Counted from the stretch's first letter, positions 17,169 through 31,499 are shown. The stretch: DNA of 64,000 nt from an uncultured Bacteroides sp. (GCA_944321465.1 CALULL010000002.1:62001-126000); one strand, 5' to 3'. Notes: a model not told the origin generated them from the letters alone. Made by a program: numbers and translations.

Positions 17169-18209
17169 ATGATGAGAACCTTTCGCATTGCCCGCCCCGA
17201 TGAGACTCTGCGTCGGGAGCTGGCCGACAAGATAGACAACCTCACCAAACCCAAGGGCTCGCTGGGCCGCCTCGAAGAACTGGCCTTGCAGATAGGGCTT
17301 GTGCAGCAGACCCTCTGCCCGCAACTGCACCGTCCGCAGAACATCATCTTTGCCGCCGACCACGGCATTGCCGACGAAGGCGTGAGCCTGTCGCCCAAGG
17401 AGGTGACGTGGCAGCAGGTGTTCAACTTCGTGCATGGAGGGGCCGGTGTCAACTTCCTGTGCCGCCAGCACGGCTTTGGCCTGAAGGTGGTGGACGCGGG
17501 CGTGGACTACGATTTCCCCTCTGGGCTGGATATCATTGACCTGAAGGTGGCCCACGGCACGCGCAACTACCTGCACGGGCCCGCCATGACTGCCGACGAG
17601 ATGGAGCTTTGCCTGGAGCGCGGTGCCGAGGTGGTGCGCCGTTGCCACGCCGAGGGCAGCAACGTGCTGAGTTTCGGAGAGATGGGCATAGGCAACACTT
17701 CGGCTTCTTCGCTCTGGATGACGTGTCTGACGGACATCCCTCTGCCACGCTGCGTGGGAGCCGGGAGCGGTCTTGGGCCGCAGGGCGTGTCGCACAAGCT
17801 CGACGTGCTGACGCGGGCCTTGGACAGCTATCGGGGCGACGGTTCGGTGACCGACGTGATGCGCCATTTCGGCGGCTTCGAGATGGTGATGGCCGTGGGT
17901 GCCATGTTGCAGGCTGCCGAGTTGCGCGTGCTTGTCCTGGTGGACGGCTTCATTATGACGGCCTGCCTGCTGGCTGCCAGCCGCCTCTGTCCCGAGGTGA
18001 TGCCCTACGCTGTCTTCGGCCACTGTGGCGACGAGAGCGGACACCGCTTGTTGCTTGATGCCATCGGAGCCAAGCCGCTGCTCAACCTGGGCCTGCGTCT
18101 GGGCGAAGGTACAGGAGCCATCTGCGCCTATCCCATTGTAGACTCTGCCGTGCGGATGATAAACGAGATGGACACCTTCGGCAACGCCGCCATAACCAAA
18201 TACTTCTGA
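17169..18209 (+). CDS. cobT: Nicotinate-nucleotide--dimethylbenzimidazole phosphoribosyltransferase
   Basis: 346 residues. Diagnostic motifs are [15 protein letters not shown] near the N terminus, [31 protein letters not shown] and the C-terminal LRLGEGTGA carrying the catalytic Glu. CobT makes alpha-ribazole phosphate from nicotinate mononucleotide and a lower-ligand base in nucleotide-loop assembly of cobalamin. It is followed seven bases later by cobS and then a cobC-like gene, a lower-ligand operon. cobU is not in the window. The start at 17169 rather than 17124 avoids the terminator hairpin; the next codon is also ATG. Confidence 0.96.
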   Translation: MMRTFRIARPDETLRRELADKIDNLTKPKGSLGRLEELALQIGLVQQTLCPQLHRPQNIIFAADHGIADEGVSLSPKEVTWQQVFNFVHGGAGVNFLCRQHGFGLKVVDAGVDYDFPSGLDIIDLKVAHGTRNYLHGPAMTADEMELCLERGAEVVRRCHAEGSNVLSFGEMGIGNTSASSLWMTCLTDIPLPRCVGAGSGLGPQGVSHKLDVLTRALDSYRGDGSVTDVMRHFGGFEMVMAVGAMLQAAELRVLVLVDGFIMTACLLAASRLCPEVMPYAVFGHCGDESGHRLLLDAIGAKPLLNLGLRLGEGTGAICAYPIVDSAVRMINEMDTFGNAAITKYF

Positions 18210-18216
18210 CACTGCC

Positions 18217-19005
18217 ATGCCGCGCGTCCTTATCCGCCGCACCCCGCTGGCCGACTTCCTGGCCGCCCTCACACTGCTTACCCGTCTGCCCGTGTGGCGG
18301 CTGGTGCAGCCCCCACAGGAGGCTTACCGCCACACGGTGCCCTACTGGCCCCTGACGGGCTGGATTACGGGCAGTCTCATGGCCGCCGTGCTATGGCTGG
18401 CCGCTCAGGTGCTGCCGCTCCAGTTGGCCTGGCTGGTGGCTTTGGCTGTGCGCCTGCTGCTTACCGGCTGTCTGCACGAGGACGGGCTGGGCGACTTCTT
18501 CGACGGCTTCGGCGGGGGCACCAGCCGCGAGGCTACGCTGCGCATTATGAAGGACTCCCACGCGGGCAGCTACGCCGTGGTGGGCCTTGCGGCCTACGGC
18601 CTGTTGCTGGCCCACGTCCCCACGGGCGGACTGCCCTTGCCGGTGCTTTGTGCGCTGTTGGCCTGTGGCGACCCGTGGTGCAAGGCCGTGGCGGCGCAGA
18701 TCATCAACGTCCTGCCCTATGCCCGCCCCGAGAGCGACTGCAAGATGGGGGTGACCTATCGGCGCATGAGCCGGGGCGAGGTGGCCGTGTCGCTGGTGGC
18801 CGGGGTGTTGCCCGTCCTCTGCCTGCCCTCTGCCGCCCTGTTGCCCGCGCTGCTGGCCCCCGTCGCGACGTTCGCTTGGCTTGTGCTGCTCATGCACAAG
18901 CGTCTGGGCGGATATACGGGCGACTGTTGCGGGGCACTCTTCTTGCTTTGCGAACTGTCGTTCCTGCTCTGCGCCGTCGCCCTGTGGCGCGGCCTCGTGG
19001 CCTGA
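18217..19005 (+). CDS. cobS: Adenosylcobinamide-GDP ribazoletransferase
   Basis: 262 residues with about six membrane segments. The acidic motif LHEDGLGDFFDGFGGG (residues about 88-103) and the C-terminal GYTGDCCGA are signatures of cobalamin synthase CobS. It joins adenosylcobinamide-GDP to alpha-ribazole (phosphate) at the inner membrane, giving adenosylcobalamin (phosphate). It starts seven bases after cobT and is presumably cotranscribed. Confidence 0.95.
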   Translation: MPRVLIRRTPLADFLAALTLLTRLPVWRLVQPPQEAYRHTVPYWPLTGWITGSLMAAVLWLAAQVLPLQLAWLVALAVRLLLTGCLHEDGLGDFFDGFGGGTSREATLRIMKDSHAGSYAVVGLAAYGLLLAHVPTGGLPLPVLCALLACGDPWCKAVAAQIINVLPYARPESDCKMGVTYRRMSRGEVAVSLVAGVLPVLCLPSAALLPALLAPVATFAWLVLLMHKRLGGYTGDCCGALFLLCELSFLLCAVALWRGLVA

Positions 19006-19060
19006 GGCGCGGCTTGTCGCCCGTCAGGTTCGTTCTCCCTTCTTCCCCTCCGCCACCTGC

Positions 19061-19188
19061 TGACGGGAGGCCGAAAGCCTCCGTCGCGGGCACACCTTCG
19101 CTTGCTTCCGGGCGCAGGTCTGCTCCCGGAGGGGGAGAGGTGCGCTCGGTGACGGGCAGACCTGTGCCCGGAGGCGGGCGGAGAAAGC
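19061..19188. repeat. Degenerate 21-23-bp tandem repeat between cobS and cobC
   Basis: The 303-base gap holds no credible gene. It contains imperfect units of the form GGGCGCAGGTCTGCTCCCGG, GGGAGAGGTGCGCTCGG and GGGCAGACCTGTGCCCGG. These belong to the same loose family as arrays at 31395-31485, 36029-36117 and inside the DUF4837 gene near 45812. Confidence 0.5.
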
Positions 19189-19308
19189 ACGGCCCGGAAA
19201 GCAAATAAGGCGGGCGAATGCTTGCAGGAGTCGCGTTTTTTCTCGAATATTGCACCCCGGTCGGCGCACGTGCCTGCCAGCCTTCCAACAAACATCAAAC
19301 CCTACGCC

Positions 19309-19851
19309 ATGGAACTCTACTTCGTCCGTCACACCTCGGTCGCCGTCCCTCCGGGAGTCTGCTATGGCCGCACGGATGTGCCCCTGCGCGACACCTTCGG
19401 GCAAGAGGCCGCCGACGTGCGTGCCCGCCTTGCGGAACTGCTGCCTGCGGGCACGGCGTTTGACCACGTGTACACCAGCCCCCTGAGCCGCTGCACGCGC
19501 CTGGCGGCCAGTTGCGGGCATCCCGATGCCGAGCGCGACGACCGTCTGCTGGAACTGGATTTCGGGGCTTGGGAGATGCGGGCCTACGACGACATCGACG
19601 ACCCGCGCCTGGAGGAGTGGTATGCCGACTATCTGAACGTGGCGCCTACGCGAGGCGAGTCGTTTGCCATGCAGCGGCAGCGCGTGGCCCACTTCCTCGA
19701 CGAGGTGCGCCGCAGGCCCTGGCAGCGGGTGGGGGTGTTCACCCACGCCGGGGTGGTGCTCTGCGCCGAGCTGTATGCCGGACACTTCGGCTGCGACGGC
19801 ATGTTCGGCCACCTGACGCCCTACGGCGGCGTGGTGCGCATAGACCTCTGA
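19309..19851 (+). CDS. Histidine phosphatase family protein, probable alpha-ribazole phosphatase (CobC)
   Basis: 180 residues. The phosphoglycerate-mutase-type catalytic motif appears near the N terminus as YFVRHTSVAVP (RHT rather than RHG, common in CobC), with a second His in GVFTHAGVV (about residue 145) and the acid region LELDFGAWEM. CobC removes the 5'-phosphate from alpha-ribazole-P or adenosylcobalamin-P. The specific assignment rests on position after cobT-cobS; sequence alone supports only the superfamily. The ATG at 19309 gives the canonical N terminus. Confidence 0.82.
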   Translation: MELYFVRHTSVAVPPGVCYGRTDVPLRDTFGQEAADVRARLAELLPAGTAFDHVYTSPLSRCTRLAASCGHPDAERDDRLLELDFGAWEMRAYDDIDDPRLEEWYADYLNVAPTRGESFAMQRQRVAHFLDEVRRRPWQRVGVFTHAGVVLCAELYAGHFGCDGMFGHLTPYGGVVRIDL

Positions 19852-19869
19852 ACCCTAAAGAATGCAACA

Positions 19870-21915
<2,046 letters not shown>

Positions 21916-21970
21916 GGCCTTGCGGGAATAAAATCCGACATTGGCCTGTAGTCTGTGTTTATGCCTGGGC

Positions 21971-22957
21971 TTACAGGCAGACTTTGAACGTCTGGTTTGC
22001 CACGGTTACGATGTAGAGCCCTCGCCCGGGTGTCTTGATAGTTGTGTCCGTTCCGCTATAGATTAGCTGCCCCTTTGTGTTGTGGACCATGACAAGGGGA
22101 GATGTACCGTTCTCAATGCCGTGGAGGTGGATTTCGTTTCCGTTGGTAGAAACCGTTATCGCATCCTCTCTTGTGGCGCCGATGCCGGTGAAGTCGCTTT
22201 CTTTGATGTCGAAGTTCGCCCAGTACGGAGTTGACTGGTAGGCCGGTGCCGCACCGATGGGGACGTAGAGCGGAACGGTGTAATCGTCGAACGTATTGGC
22301 TTGTATCATCGGAGGGGTCGGGCTTAGTACACGTATCTCTTCTAATAGGGATAGATTGGTAAAGGCATGGTCTCCAATAGTCGAAACGTTGGAGCCTATT
22401 GTAAGAACTTTGGTGTTGTAGCATCCGTCAAAAGCCCAGTCTCCGATGGTTGTGACGCTGTTGGGGATGTCGATAGAGGTGAACGAAGCACAGCTGCAGA
22501 AAGCCTCCTTTCCAATCGTTACGACACTGTTGGGAATATCGGTCTGGAGGACCAGACAGTCGGCAAAGGCTCCGTCCCGGATGGCAGTTACTCCGTAAGG
22601 AATGTTTATAGTGCTTAATGCGGTACAACGCTCGAAGGCGTGTGCACCAATGTAGGTGATGCTGTTTGGGAGTTGCACGGAGTTTAGCGACATTTCCATG
22701 TAGTAGAAAGCGTAATCTCCTATGCCTATCACTCGGTAGCTATGGCTTTCGTTGCCGGTGTAGGAGGTGCATATCTCGGGTATGACGAGGATGCCATCGT
22801 AACCGTTAGGGATCATTCCGCTTATCTCGCATGTAGAGTCTTCTTCCGAAATAACTTCAAACATAAAGTCTTCCTGGATGGGGGTGTCGGCGAAGCAGGT
22901 CGGTGTGGTGAACAGGATGCCCATGAGTAGGCATGCCCTGAGTAAGATGTCTTTCAT
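21971..22957 (-). CDS. BspA-type leucine-rich repeat surface protein with T9SS-like C-terminal domain
   Basis: 328 residues. A signal peptide (MKDILLRACLLMGILFTTPT) is followed by about six LRR_5 (TpLRR) units of roughly 23 residues with the pattern IP.SV..IG..AF..C (residues about 70-210). The last 70 residues, with ENGTSPLVMVHNTKGQLIY, GRGLYIVTV and a terminal FKVCL, resemble a type IX secretion sorting domain. This predicts export by T9SS, whose translocon SprA is encoded at 57539-64000. BspA-like proteins mediate adhesion in oral and gut Bacteroidales; binding target unknown. Confidence 0.8.
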   Translation of the reverse strand: MKDILLRACLLMGILFTTPTCFADTPIQEDFMFEVISEEDSTCEISGMIPNGYDGILVIPEICTSYTGNESHSYRVIGIGDYAFYYMEMSLNSVQLPNSITYIGAHAFERCTALSTINIPYGVTAIRDGAFADCLVLQTDIPNSVVTIGKEAFCSCASFTSIDIPNSVTTIGDWAFDGCYNTKVLTIGSNVSTIGDHAFTNLSLLEEIRVLSPTPPMIQANTFDDYTVPLYVPIGAAPAYQSTPYWANFDIKESDFTGIGATREDAITVSTNGNEIHLHGIENGTSPLVMVHNTKGQLIYSGTDTTIKTPGRGLYIVTVANQTFKVCL

Positions 22958-23059
22958 AAATGTATTATTGCGTGTTGGAGCTGTTTGTGCGTGATGAGGT
23001 CTGGAGTGCAGACAGTGTGGCATGGTGCTTTTACACTGTCTGCCCGTGTGGCATACGCG

Positions 23060-23512
23060 TTATTCTTTTAGCAACTGTTCCAGAAAGTCGTCAAGCTCTT
23101 TGTCGAGTCCTTTCAGCAGTTCGTCGTTGACCATCAGCGTGTCGTCGTCCATGAGGAGTAACTCGGTCACGGTCTCTTTCTCGTCGTCTATCATAACGAA
23201 CGAGTAGGGTTTGAGGATGCTGAGGCTATCGAAGCAGCCTTGTGACTTTAGTTTGTTCAGAATGGACGTAAGGACGCGTTCCGCGTTGTCGTAGAAGTTT
23301 TCTTCGTCGTTGTATGAGGCCCATCCGTCGATGGTGACTGAGGACAGTTCCCGGTCGTCGTCGTCAAAGATGGTAAGCTCTCCCGAGGTAGGGTTGGGTT
23401 GCAGGTGTATGTCGGTGACGATGGATTGTTGCCCGTCTTTTGTGGCATACTTGGTCACGGCTTTTTTAATGGCCTCTTCAATGAGGGCATGTGCTGTAGG
23501 GGTAAGTTTCAT
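23060..23512 (-). CDS. Acidic hypothetical protein
   Basis: 150 residues, no signal peptide or membrane segment, very rich in Asp and Glu, ending in an amphipathic acidic helix (LLKGLDKELDDFLEQLLKE). I do not recognise the family. Translation probably starts at the ATG at 23512, preceded by AAAGGAGAA, one of the few Shine-Dalgarno-like sequences here, and a -7 box. Probably cytosolic. Confidence 0.7.
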   Translation of the reverse strand: MKLTPTAHALIEEAIKKAVTKYATKDGQQSIVTDIHLQPNPTSGELTIFDDDDRELSSVTIDGWASYNDEENFYDNAERVLTSILNKLKSQGCFDSLSILKPYSFVMIDDEKETVTELLLMDDDTLMVNDELLKGLDKELDDFLEQLLKE

Positions 23513-23533
23513 GTGGGTTCTCCTTTCTGCCGC

Positions 23534-23541
23534 CAAAGGTA
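23534..23541 (-). promoter_or_regulatory. -7 box for the acidic hypothetical gene
   Basis: TACCTTTG on the minus strand, 21 bases before the ATG. Confidence 0.55.
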
Positions 23542-23572
23542 GGGAAAAAGGTTCGTTTTCTGCACAGTGGAG

Positions 23573-24670
23573 TCAAAAATCTTCATTGACGAGCCTCTTT
23601 GTCTGCATTTGCAGCCGTGGTAGAGCCTCTTGCCGTTTCTTCAGTTCCTGCATGTAGAGGGTGGAAAGCACGTAGTCGGGCACGTCGTTCAGGTCGCTGT
23701 GCTCGTTGGGATGTTCCAGTTCTTCGGCCAGTTTTTGTGCCACTTCTGCCCAGTGCAGGGCTGTGCCGATGCTGTCTTGCATCTCGTAGCCCACGGCGAG
23801 GTTGAAGGCGGCTCGCATCTTGCTCTTGCCCTTGGATTTTTCGTATGAGTCATGCCACAGGGCGGTGGCCGCCGGCCAGTCGCTTTCCCGGGCATAGACG
23901 GCGGCGTCGCGCATGTTCACAGTTCCGCCGCCGAAGTAGTATCGTGTCGCGTTTTTCCATTCGGGAAGAATGTGCTGTACCGGGATGTTCCCGGCAAAGG
24001 TAGAGGCTTCTTCCACCAGTTCTTCTCCGTCGATGAGGTGGTGTTGCAGGAAGGCTTCACTCTCACCGAACTCTTCCCAGAAGATGCTGTCGCAGGCGTT
24101 GATGGTGGCCATGGGGCGTTGGCGACCGGGCAGATAGATGCGCACGGTGGGCTGGACCTTGACATCCACGGTGCCTTGGTAGACGTTCCACTCGGGCAGG
24201 TAGGCTACTTGGTGGAGAGAGTGCATTTGTACGTTCTCCACAGATAGGAGAAAGTCTACGCCCAAAGCGTCGGTCAGGCTGTTCACTTCTTCGGGGGTGA
24301 GAGGGCGGCCATGCGGGTCGGTGTCGGTAGCCCGGAGTGCCGAGTCGCAGATAACGACCAGCTCAAAGTAGTTGTGGTCTGCTAAGGACTGGGCAAGAGC
24401 TTCGGTGGTGAGCATGGCCTTTCCGTCATAGCGTTCTGCCTTGTGCGATACGATGTTGGGAGCCTGCTCGTGTTCGGCTCTCAATGTCGGCATGTCCGGG
24501 TTGGGAGAATTGGGTGTGTTGTTCACAACGCCCACCCGTTGAAGCTCTTCGGGGAAGCTGACTTCGGCTGGTTCCATGTAGTCGATGGAAAATTGTTCGA
24601 GTGTCTGGCAACTGGCAAATAGCAACAGACCGGATAGAAGTAACAGCGGTGAGGAGTGTCTTGTTTTCAT
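23573..24670 (-). CDS. Lipoprotein, DUF6340-like
   Basis: 365 residues with a lipoprotein signal (LLLLSGLLLFASC, Cys21). The mature start, with YMEPAEVSFPEELQRVGVVNN, and a C-terminal TPR-like helical region (AATALWHDSYEKSKGKSKMRAAFNLAVGYEMQ) resemble the Bacteroidetes DUF6340 lipoproteins; I assign the name from memory with moderate confidence. Expected to be anchored in the outer membrane facing the periplasm. Function unknown. It lies between secA and the acidic hypothetical, same strand. Confidence 0.7.
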   Translation of the reverse strand: MKTRHSSPLLLLSGLLLFASCQTLEQFSIDYMEPAEVSFPEELQRVGVVNNTPNSPNPDMPTLRAEHEQAPNIVSHKAERYDGKAMLTTEALAQSLADHNYFELVVICDSALRATDTDPHGRPLTPEEVNSLTDALGVDFLLSVENVQMHSLHQVAYLPEWNVYQGTVDVKVQPTVRIYLPGRQRPMATINACDSIFWEEFGESEAFLQHHLIDGEELVEEASTFAGNIPVQHILPEWKNATRYYFGGGTVNMRDAAVYARESDWPAATALWHDSYEKSKGKSKMRAAFNLAVGYEMQDSIGTALHWAEVAQKLAEELEHPNEHSDLNDVPDYVLSTLYMQELKKRQEALPRLQMQTKRLVNEDF

Positions 24671-24728
24671 TGCACGTGAAAATGAGAGGTTTGGGTGGAT
24701 GGGATGAAGATTGTGGTAGGCAAGCAGT

Positions 24729-24794
24729 ACAGGTCGGCAATCGGCAAACTGGTTTCTCCGTCGAAGCGGGTTTTTGCCTGATGTGCCGACCTGT
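24729..24794 (-). terminator. Inverted repeat after secA
   Basis: ACAGGTCGGCA (24729-24739) and TGCCGACCTGT (24784-24794) form a perfect 11-bp stem with a 44-base loop, 55 bases past the secA stop. A second, shorter hairpin (GTCCTGCCTG facing CAGGACAGG on the minus strand) lies between it and secA. Neither has a strong U run. Confidence 0.45.
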
Positions 24795-24848
24795 ATGGCC
24801 GAGGATGGCCTGTCCTGTGTTTCTTGTCAGGCAGGACGAGGTTGCGTG

Positions 24849-28274
<3,426 letters not shown>

Positions 28275-28360
28275 GTCGTTCTATCTTGTTTTTGTTGTTT
28301 CTAAAAGTTGGGTTGCGAGTTTTCGTGTGTGTCCCTTGGGGGCATGTCCTTTGCCGATTG

Positions 28361-28399
28361 CCGTGTGCTCACGGCTGGTCCCTGCATTCCTGTAGGGAC
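28361..28399 (-). terminator. Paired hairpins between secA and the phosphatase-like gene
   Basis: CCGTG-TGCT-CACGG (28361-28374) and GTCCCT...AGGGAC (28378-28399) lie just past the stop of the leftward alkaline-phosphatase-like gene. U runs are absent, so they may be processing or weak termination signals. Confidence 0.35.
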
Positions 28400-28409
28400 A
28401 GGCGGGTTC

Positions 28410-29975
28410 TCAGAGCAGGGGCGTTCCGTCGCAGGCGTTGGGGGCCCGGATGCGCAGGACACTGCTCAGGGTGGGAGCCACGCGTTCCATGTCGACCGGC
28501 GTGTACAACGTCTCGGCCTTCAGGCTTCCTCCCAGGAAGATGAGCGGTGCCAGTATCGGAGCTGTCCGAACCACCCGGTTGGATGTCTGGTGTTCCTCCA
28601 TGATGGTCCATCCCGGCAGCACTTCTATGATGATGTCGCCCGAGCGTTTGCGGTGAAAGCTGCGGCGTATGCGTTCTGTCCTTGGCGACCATGCTCCCAG
28701 CAGCAGCCTGTGGCCGGTGTAGACTTCGTTCACGCCGCTGAACTGCACCAGGAAGTCGGCTGCTTTTTCTTCCACCTCGTTCAGGTCTATCCTTTTCTTC
28801 TCCAGCAGGTCGTGGTTGAGGTAGATGTGTTGTCCGTGATAAGTCTCAACATAGTTTCCCTCGCCGTAGATGGCCATGAAATACATGTTGAGCAGGGTGG
28901 TGCAACGGTTCATGTAGAATTCTCCGCCCGGGATGCGGAATGGGGCGGCATCGGGGGCTTCGGGGTCGCTGTAGCCCGTAGAACAGACACACAGCAACAC
29001 GTTCTGCAGGCCCACGGTGCGGTCCAGTATCTCCAGCAGGCCGGCTATGCTGCGGTCCAGCCGTACGTAGCTGTCTTGCACCTCCATGCCGCAGTCGCGT
29101 GTGGGCAGATGCCTGTAGTTTCCGGCATAGTAGGTGAGTGCCAGCAGGTCGGGCACGTTGTCCGTCCCCATCTCGGTCTTGTCCAATATGGTTTCGGCCA
29201 GCCTGTTCACTTCTTCGTTGACGAGCGGACTGGTGATGAGTCTGCGGTATTTGTTTTCGTGTTCGCTGGCAAATTTGTATTTGAACGCCTCTGTCCGTTC
29301 GTCGGGCAGGTAGCGGTAGCTTTCTGCGGAGTGTACCGGGGTCCACGTCAGGTCGTCTATGCGGCTGTCGGGCGCCTGCTTGTCGTTGTACAGGCTCAGC
29401 CACCACGGGAAGTCGCCATAGTAGGTCGTGCTACACCACTTCCCCGTTTCGGCGTTGAGCCAAAAGGCTGCATTGCCGGCGTGGCCTGCCGACAGCACGG
29501 CGGCGTCCCGGAAGGGGGCGATGGCGTAGACAATGGCCTTGTTGAGCGTGCCTATTCTCAGTTCATCGGCCACGGTCGATGTCAGCAGCTTGGCCGGAGA
29601 GGTGTTCTCGTCGGTATAGTTGCCCATGAAGGCGGGGTCGTCCACGCACTCCACCGTGCGCAGGGTGCCGACATCCATCCAGTTGCTGCCCACAATGCCG
29701 TTGACCGACGGCGTGGTGCCTGTGTTGAGGCTGGCTACGGCCGAGGCACGGTCTACGTCTGCAAACGAGAACTGGGCCGAGCGGAACACTTTGCCTTCGC
29801 GCAGCAGGCGTTTGAAGCCTTTTTCGCCATAGAGCGAAGAGAATGCTTCCATGTAGTCCGTGCGCAGCTGGTCGATGGTCAATGTCACCACCAGCTTGGG
29901 CACTGCGGGCAGTGGCTGCGCTTGCAGGCCGCCGAAGGTCAGCATCAATATGGAAGTCAGAAGTCCCTTTCTCAT
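28410..29975 (-). CDS. Alkaline phosphatase superfamily protein with degenerate metal site
   Basis: 521 residues, signal peptide MRKGLLTSILMLTFGGLQA. The fold matches the PafA/type I phosphodiesterase group: first metal ligand region TLTIDQLRTDY, nucleophile region LNTGTTPSVNGIVGS and the C-terminal VDMERVAPTLSSVL. However, the D-x-x-x-H segment expected in the middle reads YAGNYRHLP, and the usual DH pair near residue 350 (TADHG in active homologues) reads STGYSDPE. This suggests loss or change of zinc binding. Periplasmic; function unknown. Start chosen at 29975 for the signal peptide. Confidence 0.75.
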   Translation of the reverse strand: MRKGLLTSILMLTFGGLQAQPLPAVPKLVVTLTIDQLRTDYMEAFSSLYGEKGFKRLLREGKVFRSAQFSFADVDRASAVASLNTGTTPSVNGIVGSNWMDVGTLRTVECVDDPAFMGNYTDENTSPAKLLTSTVADELRIGTLNKAIVYAIAPFRDAAVLSAGHAGNAAFWLNAETGKWCSTTYYGDFPWWLSLYNDKQAPDSRIDDLTWTPVHSAESYRYLPDERTEAFKYKFASEHENKYRRLITSPLVNEEVNRLAETILDKTEMGTDNVPDLLALTYYAGNYRHLPTRDCGMEVQDSYVRLDRSIAGLLEILDRTVGLQNVLLCVCSTGYSDPEAPDAAPFRIPGGEFYMNRCTTLLNMYFMAIYGEGNYVETYHGQHIYLNHDLLEKKRIDLNEVEEKAADFLVQFSGVNEVYTGHRLLLGAWSPRTERIRRSFHRKRSGDIIIEVLPGWTIMEEHQTSNRVVRTAPILAPLIFLGGSLKAETLYTPVDMERVAPTLSSVLRIRAPNACDGTPLL

Positions 29976-30037
29976 TGTCTCCTCTACGGTGTCAGTCGTC
30001 GTGTGCTTATTATATAAATAGGTGTAAGTTTGCGTTC

Positions 30038-31228
30038 TTAGTCTTGTTTGCGGCAAGAGAGCACCAGGTTGCTTCCCGAACGTACCAGCAAACAACAGGC
30101 CAAAGGTAATACTGCCAAGTCAAATCTTTGCGGTATTACAGCCCAAAGCAATATAAATAGTGTTAAAACCGTGAAATTGGCGGCCATGTAGCGGCTCCTG
30201 CGGCATTGGCTTACCCGTCGGAGCATCCAGGGAAGGCACAACAGATGCAGGGGGTGGAATACCAATAGCAAGTAGTTGGGGCTTACTGCCGGGTGCTGAG
30301 AGAACAGCACCAGGAAGGCCGGTATGATGCCCGCCAAACCTGCTGCGGCAAACAGCACGGCATCGATGCCCCACAGCGGCCGCTTGCGCTTCAGTCCGTA
30401 GATGGTGGCTCCTGCCGTGGCGGCAAACAGCAGCAGGGCGGCCCGCAGGGGCGTGAAGCCCTGGTCTTCCTGCGGTGTGCGCGTGTCCGGGCTGGGCACC
30501 AGTGTCTCGGTGGGGCGTGTCAGCGGGCGGGTGGTGCCGTCGGGGGCTGCAATCTGGGCCGTGGCAAAGTAGTCGCGCACGTTGAAGGGCACAAACATCG
30601 TCTCGCGCAGGTTCACCGGCTCGTCGGCCTTGCTGCCCAGGCAGAAGTCCATGCCGAAGCGCGACCACGGGTGTCCCTCGGCGTAATGGCGCATGATGCT
30701 GCGGAAAGTCTGCCCCGTGGCACGGCTCTCCATGTCGCGTCCGTAGTCCACGTGCCCCTCTACGGCTTGTTCCACCTGGTCGCGGGGACGGGTGGCGCAG
30801 TTGTCGTAGAAGTAGCTGTAGCGGTACACGCGGTTCTCTGGCCGGTAGTTTTCTGCCAGCCTGTCGGCCAGTCGGCGTGCCTCTTCGGGGGTTAAGTCCA
30901 GCACCTGCTGCTCCACGCTGCGCCCCAGCCATGCATATTCGCTGAGGAACCGTTTGTAGCTCGTCATGCCCATCTGGTAGTCCGTTTCGCCCAAGGCAAA
31001 CTTCAGGGCGAAGTTGGGCGTGTCAAAGTCGAACACGCCGTAGTGGTACACCACGTCGCGCCCTGTCGTCCGGTCTTCCACCCTCAGGGCGGTGTGTCCG
31101 AACAGGCTGTATATCTCGTCTCCCGCTCCGCACGTCAGCAGGCTGATGCGCAGCGAGTCCTCTCCGGCTGCTCCGGCCTGCATTCCTGCCATCCAGAGCA
31201 TGAGCAGGGCGATTATTGCTCTTTTCAT
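30038..31228 (-). CDS. DUF4105 domain membrane protein
   Basis: 396 residues. A signal peptide (MKRAIIALLMLWMAGMQAGA) is followed by the DUF4105 domain with SLLTCGAGDEIYSLFGHTALRV and YSYFYDNCATRPRD, whose His and Cys resemble a papain-like or NlpC-like thiol active site, then about five membrane segments in the C-terminal 140 residues. The catalytic reading is inference; DUF4105 is uncharacterised. The ATG at 31228 follows a -7 box by six bases, so the transcript leader would be very short. Confidence 0.82.
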   Translation of the reverse strand: MKRAIIALLMLWMAGMQAGAAGEDSLRISLLTCGAGDEIYSLFGHTALRVEDRTTGRDVVYHYGVFDFDTPNFALKFALGETDYQMGMTSYKRFLSEYAWLGRSVEQQVLDLTPEEARRLADRLAENYRPENRVYRYSYFYDNCATRPRDQVEQAVEGHVDYGRDMESRATGQTFRSIMRHYAEGHPWSRFGMDFCLGSKADEPVNLRETMFVPFNVRDYFATAQIAAPDGTTRPLTRPTETLVPSPDTRTPQEDQGFTPLRAALLLFAATAGATIYGLKRKRPLWGIDAVLFAAAGLAGIIPAFLVLFSQHPAVSPNYLLLVFHPLHLLCLPWMLRRVSQCRRSRYMAANFTVLTLFILLWAVIPQRFDLAVLPLACCLLVRSGSNLVLSCRKQD

Positions 31229-31233
31229 GGCCG

Positions 31234-31241
31234 CAAAGGTA
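31234..31241 (-). promoter_or_regulatory. -7 box for the DUF4105 gene
   Basis: TACCTTTG on the minus strand, separated from the ATG at 31228 by five bases; implies a nearly leaderless mRNA. Confidence 0.5.
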
Positions 31242-31394
31242 GTGAAACTTGCTGGTTTTTGGCGCATTTTAGGCCCGGGAATGTGCAGTTGGGCTTGTTT
31301 TGTCTTTTTGCTCCTATGGACGCGCTTGCCCCGGCTTTTCCTCGCGGCTTCTGGGGGGAGCGGCTTGCGAGGGGGCTACCGTTGCGTCCTGTGC

Positions 31395-31485
31395 GGGTAC
31401 AGGTGCCCTCCCTTGCTGGCACAGGACTGCCCTCCCGCTGGCACAGGTGTGCTCCCGGGCGGGCACAGGTAGGGTGGTTGCCGGG
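31395..31485. repeat. 22-23-bp tandem repeat, about four units
   Basis: Units start at 31395, 31418, 31440 and 31462, with core GGCACAGGTGTGCTCCCGGG. The array fills most of the 270-base gap between DUF4249 and DUF4105. The last two units are almost identical to those at 36074-36117. Confidence 0.75.
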
Positions 31486-31499
31486 GTGCCGGGCGCGGC

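Noticed and set aside
17070..17169. Cobalamin riboswitch upstream of cobT
   Set aside because: The gap is only 98 bases and is occupied by the valS terminator; no B12-box sequence is visible.
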